This document shows positions 1 to 6,197 of a stretch of DNA of 10,503 nucleotides, in pieces. The position numbers were made by a program, and so were the translations under genes. The notes beneath the pieces were generated by a model. The model had not been told where the DNA came from and ran no database searches. It worked only from the letters and a program-made list of their open reading frames with translations. Within the stretch, counting starts at the first letter, position 1; every line of letters begins with the position of its first letter. Source of the DNA: Planctomycetota bacterium (GTDB lineage: Bacteria > Planctomycetota > GCA-002687715 > DRQF01); NCBI GenBank assembly GCA_015485455.1, contig WFTN01000587.1:1-10503 (forward strand), read 5' to 3'.

Positions 1-1060
1 CCTGAGATTCCGATACAGACTCGGTGATTGGCAATAGACCACCCTGGTATCCGAAGGTCTGGCGATACCATGCAAGCAAGTGTATCGCCGGGTAATGATG
101 GCTTGTTTGCACACCCGATTCCTTGAGCGACTGACGGAAAGCCGAAACACCTAAGTCAGCTTTTAGAATTGTTGACATGACGTGGCAGGAGGAACCATTT
201 GATGCTACATTTGAGTCGAATGGGACGACGATTTCCTCTACATCGGTAAGAAGCTGGCGATAGAGTTGGTCGAGGGTTGCTCGCTTTTGGTTGCGCACCT
301 TGAGCTTCTCCAATTGGCAACGACCAATAGCACTACGAATCTCATCAATACGGTAGTTGAATCCCAATGTGGTTACATCATAGCTACGGGCCTTACCGCT
401 GTGACGATCGCTGGTGCTCGTCGTCATGCCGTGGGAGCGTAGCAATCTCAATTGATCGGCCAGCTCAGCATCGTTGGTAGTAATCATGCCACCTTCCCCG
501 GTGGTCATGTTCTTGTTGCTGTAGAAGCTAAAGCAGCCAGTTGCACCAAAAGTTCCACAAGACTTGCCTTGCCAATGGGCACCCGGGGCATGGGCTGCAT
601 CTTCGATAACTTTGAGGCCATACTCATCGGCCAGGGCATTGATGGCTGGCATGTCGCATGGATAGCCAGCGTAATGGACGACTAAGATCGCTTTCGTCAT
701 CGGCGAGATCTTGGGCTTGATCGTCTCAGCAGAAATGTTGAGGCTGAGTTCGCTTGCGACATCGGCAAAAATTGGCGTACCCCCCGCATGGAGAATTGCA
801 TTGGCCGTGGCGGAGAAAGTGAGGGAAGGACAGATAACTTCGTCGCCTTCTTGGATGTCACAGGCCACCAAACTCATGTGCAGAGCTGCGGTGCCATTGG
901 CGACAGCGATGCCATGCTCGGCTCCGATGTGAGCGGCGAAACGCCGCTCAAAGTCCTGGGTAATGGGGCCCATGGTTAGCCAGCCAGAGTCGAGAACGGC
1001 CAAGACGGCGTCTTTCTCCTCAGCTCCGATGCTGCTGTCAAACAGGGGTACCTTCCACAT
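1..1060 (-). CDS. DegT/DnrJ/EryC1/StrS family PLP-dependent sugar aminotransferase (3' end off the window)
   Basis: Reading the minus strand from the ATG at 1060-1058 gives 353 residues without a stop, leaving the window at base 1. The family transfers an amino group, usually from glutamate, to a keto-sugar nucleotide in the cytoplasm. Visible family signatures: the N-terminal PLFDSSIG and GWLTMGP (residues 5-32), NGTAALH (55-61, PLP phosphate region), EDAAHA (153-158; Asp154 would contact the PLP ring nitrogen), the Schiff-base lysine Lys183 in SFYSNKN, then TGEGG (187-191). The C-terminal stretch LPITESVSES (343-352) matches the 'LP.TE' region close to the end of this family, so perhaps 30-40 residues are missing. 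The start is fixed by AGGAG at 1070-1066, five bases ahead of the ATG. It is transcribed away from the nonulosonate operon. In related pathways this family (PseC, LegC, SpsC) makes the 4-amino sugar; the exact substrate here is unknown. Confidence 0.93.
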   Translation of the reverse strand, partial: MWKVPLFDSSIGAEEKDAVLAVLDSGWLTMGPITQDFERRFAAHIGAEHGIAVANGTAALHMSLVACDIQEGDEVICPSLTFSATANAILHAGGTPIFADVASELSLNISAETIKPKISPMTKAILVVHYAGYPCDMPAINALADEYGLKVIEDAAHAPGAHWQGKSCGTFGATGCFSFYSNKNMTTGEGGMITTNDAELADQLRLLRSHGMTTSTSDRHSGKARSYDVTTLGFNYRIDEIRSAIGRCQLEKLKVRNQKRATLDQLYRQLLTDVEEIVVPFDSNVASNGSSCHVMSTILKADLGVSAFRQSLKESGVQTSHHYPAIHLLAWYRQTFGYQGGLLPITESVSESQ

Positions 1061-1065
1061 AGGGG

Positions 1066-1070
1066 CTCCT
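1066..1070 (-). promoter_or_regulatory. Ribosome binding site of the aminotransferase gene
   Basis: The minus strand reads AGGAG, then CCCCT, then ATG. This is a near-ideal Shine-Dalgarno element with 5-base spacing, and it decides the start of the left-hand gene. Confidence 0.7.
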
Positions 1071-1082
1071 TCACAAGCTGTT

Positions 1083-1098
1083 TATCCTCAGTAGGATA
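1083..1098. repeat. Perfect 6-bp inverted repeat (small hairpin or operator) upstream of the aminotransferase
   Basis: TATCCT, loop CAGT, AGGATA: six uninterrupted pairs with a four-base loop, placed 23 bases upstream of the aminotransferase ATG. It would lie in the untranslated leader if transcription starts further upstream. It has no T-run, so it is not a typical terminator. It could be a protein-binding half-site pair or chance. Confidence 0.4.
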
Positions 1099-1251
1099 GC
1101 ACATATCAGTGGCCCAGGAATGAGCCCAAACGGGGTGTTCCATGTCGCCCCCATGCATAATTAGTCGGCTAAATTCGCTCCTAACTTGGGTTTTCATTCA
1201 TGCTATTTGGTTGAAAGCCCGATTCTCAAAGAGGAAAGCAACGAGAAATCT

Positions 1252-1881
1252 ATGAGAATACTCGCCATTGGCGCACATTTTGACGACGTGGAGATTGGCT
1301 GCGGTGGCAGTTTGGCCAAACACACAGCCGATGGTGACCAGGTGGCCGTGTTTGTGGCTACCCATTCAGGTTACGTCGGTCTCAATGGGAAGTCCCTTCG
1401 GGATGCGGGAGTTGCCCGGGCCGAAGGAGAGGCTGCTGCCAAAATTCTGGGGGTAGAGAAGCTTGTCTGCGGAGAATTCGAAACCAACAATTTGGCTTGT
1501 GACGAGGCCTTGGTTGTGGCGATTCGGGGCTTAGTCGACCAATGGAAGCCGGATATTGTCTATGGGCATTGGCTGGGGGATGTTCACCTTGATCATCACA
1601 ACTTGGCCCGTGCATCTCTTTCAGCTTGCCGGCATATACCCACGTTTCTTTGCTATCGTAGCAATCTCTATCCCGGATCTGTGGTTTTTGACGGGCGCTT
1701 GATTCGAGATATTTCGGAGTCCTTTGAGCAGAAAAAGGCAGCTTGCTTGGCCCATGATTCTGAGATCGGCAGAGGGCTTTCAGCTTTGGTTGAAGAAATA
1801 CTCCTGGCGAATGAAAGGGATGCTCGCGCCTTCGGATTGAGGGCTGTGGAGTGTTTTCAGGTTATCCGCTATTTGGCCTAA
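1252..1881 (+). CDS. PIG-L (LmbE-like) family N-deacetylase
   Basis: A 209-residue protein, close to the usual 200-250 of bacterial PIG-L/LmbE enzymes. These zinc hydrolases remove N-acetyl groups from GlcNAc-type sugars and related compounds (MshB, BshB, BtrD and GlcNAc-PI deacetylase are relatives). The N-terminal motif AHFDDVEIGCGG (residues 8-19) is the family's AHPDDxxxGxGG with Phe in place of Pro; His9 and Asp12 would bind zinc and Asp11 would be the general base. The second metal motif is HLDHHNLA (112-119), with His115 as the third ligand. No signal peptide or membrane segment is seen, so it should act in the cytoplasm. I chose the ATG at 1252 because it begins directly with MRILAIGAHF, as expected for the family; the frame stays open to a TTG at 1186, but those 22 residues look non-homologous. 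GAG elements lie at 1231-1234 and 1243-1245. It is the first gene of the plus-strand series. Its substrate is unknown. Confidence 0.9.
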   Translation: MRILAIGAHFDDVEIGCGGSLAKHTADGDQVAVFVATHSGYVGLNGKSLRDAGVARAEGEAAAKILGVEKLVCGEFETNNLACDEALVVAIRGLVDQWKPDIVYGHWLGDVHLDHHNLARASLSACRHIPTFLCYRSNLYPGSVVFDGRLIRDISESFEQKKAACLAHDSEIGRGLSALVEEILLANERDARAFGLRAVECFQVIRYLA

Positions 1882-1983
1882 TTTGGCACCACAAAACGCC
1901 TTTTCTCCAGCCGCCTCATCTTCTTTCTCGATTCTACTGAATATTCATGCTGAAGCCGCCGATAACTCAAATCGTGGAACCGC
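1882..1983. other. Intergenic spacer between the deacetylase and radical SAM genes
   Basis: 102 bases with no recognisable gene, terminator or strong hairpin. With no terminator visible, read-through from the deacetylase gene into the radical SAM gene is plausible. An internal promoter cannot be excluded. Confidence 0.4.
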
Positions 1984-3315
1984 ATGAATATGCACCTTTC
2001 GGGGCTCATTCATGAGATCGAGGTCATGGTTACTTGGGGCCAACTGGGGAAAGAAATGCCGCGCAGCACAACGTCGATTCGACCGCGAGAAGAACAGCTC
2101 AAGAAGGACTGGCAGGGGCACAAGGACCAAGTCCCAGTGAATGCTTCTCAATTCAGTTTCGATACGATGAGTCGCGAGGAGGCTTTCCTCCACGCCCAAT
2201 TTCCAACAATCAAAGAACGCCAGCGCTACGATCACTATCGGTCTGAGTGGTATCGTAGGGCCAAGGAGTTTGATCCCGGTCCTCAGCCTCTGGCCGTCAC
2301 TGTTGAACTTGTGAGCACTTGCAATTTGGGCTGTAGCATGTGCTACACCATGACGGAGGAGTTTCAGGATGCAGCCGTTGGAGCCCAAAGGATGTTGCCT
2401 TGGCCCGTGGTGAAGGCGGCCATCGATGAATGCGCCAGCTTGGATGTTCCGTCGATGCTCTTTAGTTGGCGTGGTGAATCATCCATGTATCGCGGGCGGG
2501 ACGAAGATGGCAAAGAAGTTCGTTTTCCGGATGTTTTGAAATATGCCCGGGAGAAGGGGATCTTGGAGATTACCTCTCTCACTCATGGCCAGCTTCTTGA
2601 CGACGAGATGATAGGGGCTCTTGTGGAAGCCGAGCCTAGCTGGATTAGCTTCTCTGTTGATGGTCTTAACACAGTCTACAACAAGATTCGTACGCCGAAG
2701 AACAAAGAAGGCACGGACTATGATGCCTTCGAGGTGGTCGCCAGCAACATCAAGCGACTTGTAGCCGCACGAGATGCCGCTGGTAAGACACGGCCCCAGA
2801 TCCGCACAAACACGATTTATCCCGCTATCGCCAAAGACCCCCAGGCCTATCATGACTTCATGAAGAAAGCTGGTGTGGGCTGGATTACGGTAAATGAACT
2901 CTTGGATTTTCGCGAAGATGACTTGCCGGATGATGTGGTTCTAGACGACTGGGCTTGCCAGTATCCCTTCCAAAGACTCACTCTTTCAGCCAACGGTGTT
3001 CTTTTGCCCTGCACCGGCGCTCACAACGAAGAGCAGAACTTAGTTGTCGGCCGCTACCTTGGTACGAATGAAAAGAAGGTGCGCGGGGAAGACGGTGTCT
3101 GGCGTACTGTCAAGAACCCTGAGACAACAATCGCGGACGCTTGGCAGTCAAAGAAACTCAATCAGATCCGTAAGATTCATCAAGACAATCGTCGCTGTCA
3201 ATTGCGGGGATGTGACTACTGCCGACATGGCGTTGAAAAGCACGGCGCCGAATGGGTTCCAGACGACTGGGACATGGAAAACATGGAATGGCAAGGAGGC
3301 GTGTGGCGGGAATAA
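1984..3315 (+). CDS. Radical SAM protein with SPASM-like C-terminal cluster region
   Basis: 443 residues from the first ATG. The radical SAM cluster motif is plain: CNLGCSMC, with Cys113, Cys117 and Cys120 (CX3CX2C), inside VELVSTCNLGCSMCY. It is followed by a partial-barrel pattern: WRGESS (162-167, in the place of the usual GGEP), SLTHGQLL (198-205) and SFSVDG (222-227). The C-terminus carries Cys325, NGVLLPC ending in Cys343, then Cys405, Cys410 and Cys413. This resembles a SPASM or twitch auxiliary [4Fe-4S] domain. No B12-binding domain is present. SPASM enzymes modify peptides or, as in BtrN-type dehydrogenases, small sugar alcohols; the sugar context favours the second, but that is inference. 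The start is uncertain: the ATG at 2056 (residue 25) has a better Shine-Dalgarno (GGGGA, 5-base spacing) than the ATG at 1984. The synthase gene follows after only 19 bases. Confidence 0.88.
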   Translation: MNMHLSGLIHEIEVMVTWGQLGKEMPRSTTSIRPREEQLKKDWQGHKDQVPVNASQFSFDTMSREEAFLHAQFPTIKERQRYDHYRSEWYRRAKEFDPGPQPLAVTVELVSTCNLGCSMCYTMTEEFQDAAVGAQRMLPWPVVKAAIDECASLDVPSMLFSWRGESSMYRGRDEDGKEVRFPDVLKYAREKGILEITSLTHGQLLDDEMIGALVEAEPSWISFSVDGLNTVYNKIRTPKNKEGTDYDAFEVVASNIKRLVAARDAAGKTRPQIRTNTIYPAIAKDPQAYHDFMKKAGVGWITVNELLDFREDDLPDDVVLDDWACQYPFQRLTLSANGVLLPCTGAHNEEQNLVVGRYLGTNEKKVRGEDGVWRTVKNPETTIADAWQSKKLNQIRKIHQDNRRCQLRGCDYCRHGVEKHGAEWVPDDWDMENMEWQGGVWRE

Positions 3316-3334
3316 ACCCACGAAAGAAATAACT

Positions 3335-4342
3335 ATGAATATTGCTGAATTTGAAATTGGCAGCCAAGCCTACGTGATCGCAGAAATTGGCTTCAACCAC
3401 GAAGGCAAGTTGGATCTCGCCATTGAAATGATCGAGGCCGCAGCCGCCGCTGGTGCAAACGCTGTTAAGTTTCAGACCTATCATGCCAATCAATTGGTGT
3501 TGGACTCTGTCGCCCATTTTGATGTCATTCGCCATGGTGAATTGGATCGTGATGCCCATGTGACACTGGCGAATCGCGCCAGAGAGTTGGGCGTACATTT
3601 CTTGTCAACGCCTTATGACACCGGGAGCGTCGACATGCTTGACGAATTGGGCTCTCCGGCTTTCAAGATTGCTTCGATGGACCTAACGAATCTCCCTCTC
3701 TTGCGTCATGTGGCGTCCAAGGGTAAGCCAGTCATTGTGTCTACGGGCATGGCGACTGATGGGGAGATCAATGAAGCTTTAGAAGCACTGGCCGAAGGGG
3801 GCTGTCATGATGTTGTTCTCCTGCATTGTATTTCGAAGTATCCCACTGACCCCAAAGATGTTCATCTGCGCTCAATGACGTGGATGGCCGAAGAGTTCGG
3901 GACCCATGTTGGTTGGAGTGATCATGTCTTAGGCAACGATGTTGTTCTCGGGGCCATTGCCTTGGGCGCTTGTGTCATTGAAAAACATTTCACTACAGAC
4001 AAGTCTCTGCCTGGTCCGGACCATGCTATGTCCCAGGACCCAGAAGAGTTGGCCAGCATGGTGCGAGGAATCCGTGTGATTGAAGCCGCTTTGGGTTCTG
4101 CTTGCGTGGACGAGAGCCGCCCGGACCGTGCGGAAAGTCGTCTTTATCGCCGTGGGCTTTTCGCCAGCGGTCCTATTGCCAAGGGTACAGTGATCACAGA
4201 TGCCATGGTGTCTTGTGTTCGGCCAGAAGCTCAGTTGGCACCGTGGCAGCGCGCTCTTGTAGTTGGGGAAGTGGCTCAGGTGGACATTGAAAAGAACCAA
4301 GAATTAAACCTAGATCTCGTTGGCCAAGGGAGCCCATCATGA
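3335..4342 (+). CDS. neuB: NeuB/SpsE-family nonulosonic acid (sialic acid-like) synthase with SAF domain
   Basis: 335 residues, the family's normal length. It condenses phosphoenolpyruvate with a hexosamine-type sugar to make a nine-carbon 2-keto-3-deoxy acid (neuraminic, legionaminic or pseudaminic type). TIM-barrel motifs in order: AEIGFNH (16-22), KFQTY (45-49), FLSTPYD (89-95), FKIASMD (110-116), VSTGMA (135-140), LHCISKYPT (163-171), GWSDH (193-197) and EKHFT (216-220); His197 and His218 are the expected metal ligands. GPDHAMS (227-233) follows. The antifreeze-like SAF domain runs from about 270 to 328 and includes YRRGLFA. The segment between KFQTY and FLSTP is shorter than in N. meningitidis NeuB, nearer the SpsE/LegI/PseI type, but the motifs do not settle which sugar is used. 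The open frame extends back to 3044 inside the radical SAM gene; homology begins at the ATG at 3335. It overlaps the next gene by ATGA. Confidence 0.95.
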   Translation: MNIAEFEIGSQAYVIAEIGFNHEGKLDLAIEMIEAAAAAGANAVKFQTYHANQLVLDSVAHFDVIRHGELDRDAHVTLANRARELGVHFLSTPYDTGSVDMLDELGSPAFKIASMDLTNLPLLRHVASKGKPVIVSTGMATDGEINEALEALAEGGCHDVVLLHCISKYPTDPKDVHLRSMTWMAEEFGTHVGWSDHVLGNDVVLGAIALGACVIEKHFTTDKSLPGPDHAMSQDPEELASMVRGIRVIEAALGSACVDESRPDRAESRLYRRGLFASGPIAKGTVITDAMVSCVRPEAQLAPWQRALVVGEVAQVDIEKNQELNLDLVGQGSPS

Positions 4343-5106
4343 TTGAAAATGGAACAACCGCTGGTGTTATTGTCTCGCGTTATGACTCGACTCGCCTGCC
4401 AGGAAAAGCTCTGGCCGACATCGGCGGGCGACCATTGATTGAGCGTGTTATTCGGCAGATGAAGCAGGTCCGTTTCCTTGATGAGGTGATTCTTGCCACC
4501 ACAACAAAGTCTTCTGATGACGAGTTGGTGGAGATTGCCAAAGGCTTGGGAATTCGTGTTTTTCGCGGCTCATGCGACGATGTCTTGGGGCGCGTATCAG
4601 AGGCGGTGAAGAATTCTGGCTGCCAGTCCGTTGTGGTGGCATACGGCGACAATCCCTTGGTTGATCCAAAGATCATCGAATATCTTGTGTCTTTTGCACA
4701 ACGGGAAAACGTGGACTACGCCTGGATGCCTGGTTTGCCACTAGGGGCTGACGTTGGAGTATTTTCTGCAACCGCTCTGGCCCGTGCTGAAAAAGAGGCA
4801 AAGGGTCCCAATGAACGTGAACACATCAACGCCTATATCACGAAACATCCGGAGAAGTTCTGCTTTGGACGTCTAGCAGCCCCCGATCATCTTCATCAAG
4901 ATCACTTGCGGCTGACCATCGACACCGATGTGGACCTGGAGTTGATCCGGGAAGTTGAAGATGAATTGAGCCGGCGCAATAGTCCTCTTAACCTGGGCGA
5001 GGTGTTATCCTTGGCTCATGAAATGCCGGAAATGTTCGTGGTCAATGCTGACGTTGAGCAAAACTTCGCCACTGAAGATTGGCAGAGAATGCGCTCTGGA
5101 AACTAA
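4339..5106 (+). CDS. spsF: SpsF-type cytidylyltransferase, probable CMP-nonulosonate synthetase
   Basis: 255 residues of the CTP_transf_3 (NeuA/KdsB/SpsF) nucleotidyltransferase fold. It would activate the keto-acid sugar with CTP in the cytoplasm. The nucleotide-binding loop is SRYDSTRLPGKAL (residues 13-25), matching the SpsF pattern ARxxSTRLPGK. Further signatures are YGDNPLVDP (102-110; the Asp usually binds Mg2+), REHINAYI (160-167) and LRLTIDTDVDLELI (190-203), all characteristic of the SpsF branch rather than classical NeuA. The ATG overlaps the stop of the synthase gene (ATGA, four bases) and is preceded by GGGAG at six-base spacing, so translation of the pair is probably coupled. The PseG/SpsG homologue comes next, reproducing the spsE-spsF-spsG order of the Bacillus spore-coat polysaccharide operon. 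Which sugar acid it activates is not visible. Confidence 0.93.
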   Translation: MIENGTTAGVIVSRYDSTRLPGKALADIGGRPLIERVIRQMKQVRFLDEVILATTTKSSDDELVEIAKGLGIRVFRGSCDDVLGRVSEAVKNSGCQSVVVAYGDNPLVDPKIIEYLVSFAQRENVDYAWMPGLPLGADVGVFSATALARAEKEAKGPNEREHINAYITKHPEKFCFGRLAAPDHLHQDHLRLTIDTDVDLELIREVEDELSRRNSPLNLGEVLSLAHEMPEMFVVNADVEQNFATEDWQRMRSGN

Positions 5107-5150
5107 CCGTTTTTGTTCATGATAACTGTGACGCAAGGTTCGTTTGAAGG

Positions 5151-6197
5151 ATGACTCGAATTCTCTTTCGTGTTGATGCTGGTCAAATACTCCATGTCGC
5201 CATGGGCCATGCGTTTCGATGCCTGGCTTTGGCAGAAGAGATGAAGTTCTACGGAGCTGAGTCTCTTTTTCTTATGCGGGAGGAGCAGGCGGGGAATGAC
5301 TTCATTCGTAGGCGGGACTTTCAAGTCACTGTGTTGAGCGAATCAGCCTCTGCCCATGAGGAACTCGCAGCCATGCAAGCACTGAAGCCTGATGTGGTTG
5401 TTTTCGACTTGCTCCAAACACCGGAAGGGATAACACAGCAGCTTCAGCAAATGGGGGTCATTGTTGTGATTCTCGATGACCTGGGGCAGAAAACCTTGAG
5501 GGCGGATCTCTTGGTGAACGGCAGCCTCATTCAGAGCAATCATGTCTATGCTGGGGAAATTGGTCGACAATTGTTGGGGCCCCGATACGCAATTCTGGGT
5601 TCTGACTTCGACAAGAAACGAAATAGCCGTGCCAAGACCGGGCCGGTCAAAGAGATTTTGGTGACCATGGGGGGGGCAGACCCCCGGGGTTTTACTCCCA
5701 TAGTCGCTAACTCTTTGGTAGAAAATGGTATAGGAGAGCATATTACTGTGGTGCAGGGGCCGGCTTTCGCCAAGGCCACAGTGGTAGAAAACGCACATTT
5801 TCGGATGAAAACCCAGGTTCGGGTGCAAGAAAATGTACCGGATTTGTCGATACTCATGGTAGCGGCTGACCTTGTCGTTTCGGCTGCTGGCCGAACGGCT
5901 TACGAACTTGCGGTGACTGGAACACCCTGTGTTTTGGTGCCCACCGCAGCTCATGAAGTAGATGTCGCGGAAGCGTTGGTGGCGGTTGGAGCGGCGCAAG
6001 CTGTATCCTCCGCCGAAGAGGATTGCCTTCGCCGGGAATTGGTGGGACTGGTTGCAACAGCATGCGACCCGAACATCAGGATTGGCATGGCGAAAGCCGG
6101 CAGGAGATTTATTGATGGAGGCGGCCGCCAGAGAGTGGCTAAAGCCATCAACGATCTTGGTCGAAGCCGAGCGAGAAATGGTTGGGGGAAAGACTAG
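5151..6197 (+). CDS. pseG: PseG/SpsG-type UDP-amino-sugar hydrolase
   Basis: 348 residues with a GT-B-like two-domain pattern. PseG-type enzymes cleave UDP from a 2,4-diacetamido-2,4,6-trideoxyhexose and hand the free sugar to the synthase. Signatures: ILFRVDAG (4-11), MGHAFRCLALAEE (18-30) with His20 in the place of the catalytic histidine, ILDDLG (107-112), VTMGGADPRG (171-180) at the start of the second domain, and VVSAAGRTAYELA (242-254) for nucleotide binding. Two deviations stand out: the stretch between RVDA and the catalytic GH is about two residues longer than usual, and the usual Asn-Gln pair after the nucleotide loop reads His-Glu in TAAHEVDVAEAL (265-276). The ATG at 5151 starts MTRILFR, as in relatives; its Shine-Dalgarno (AAGG at 5135-5138) is distant. 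The stop overlaps the next start. A run of eight G lies at 5669-5676. Confidence 0.92.
   Translation: MTRILFRVDAGQILHVAMGHAFRCLALAEEMKFYGAESLFLMREEQAGNDFIRRRDFQVTVLSESASAHEELAAMQALKPDVVVFDLLQTPEGITQQLQQMGVIVVILDDLGQKTLRADLLVNGSLIQSNHVYAGEIGRQLLGPRYAILGSDFDKKRNSRAKTGPVKEILVTMGGADPRGFTPIVANSLVENGIGEHITVVQGPAFAKATVVENAHFRMKTQVRVQENVPDLSILMVAADLVVSAAGRTAYELAVTGTPCVLVPTAAHEVDVAEALVAVGAAQAVSSAEEDCLRRELVGLVATACDPNIRIGMAKAGRRFIDGGGRQRVAKAINDLGRSRARNGWGKD
5669..5676 (+). repeat. G8 homopolymer tract inside the PseG-like gene
   Basis: Eight consecutive G bases within the codons of MetGlyGlyAla (residues 173-176). They are followed shortly by C5 and G4 runs. The tract sits in the conserved GGADP motif, so its presence is partly explained by protein constraint. 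Slippage here would truncate the protein. Confidence 0.6.

Larger units (their letters stand above)
1061..1251. promoter_or_regulatory. Divergent intergenic region, expected to hold two promoters
   Basis: This stretch of 191 bases separates two genes transcribed away from each other, so promoters for both are expected here. I could not find a convincing -35/-10 pair on either strand. Short open frames crossing it, such as one from 1197 to 976 on the minus strand, have no family likeness. The only clear structure is a small perfect inverted repeat at 1083-1098, listed separately. Confidence 0.45.

Noticed and set aside
452..979. Several plus-strand open frames of 63-77 codons
   Set aside because: They are shadows of the minus-strand aminotransferase, whose PLP motifs read continuously through this stretch.
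1945..2388. A 147-codon minus-strand frame over the start of the radical SAM gene
   Set aside because: It overlaps the radical SAM cysteine motif on the other strand, and its translation is low-complexity with no family likeness.
1984..3315. A RiPP (modified peptide) system around the SPASM-like radical SAM gene
   Set aside because: No small precursor peptide gene, transporter or peptidase is visible nearby; all neighbours are sugar enzymes.
3044..3334. A 97-codon upstream extension of the synthase frame
   Set aside because: It overlaps the C-terminal coding region of the radical SAM gene, and homology to NeuB starts only at the ATG at 3335.
5343..5999. A 218-codon open frame on the minus strand
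   Set aside because: It lies wholly antisense to the PseG-like gene, whose conserved motifs establish the real frame. Its translation has no recognisable family pattern.
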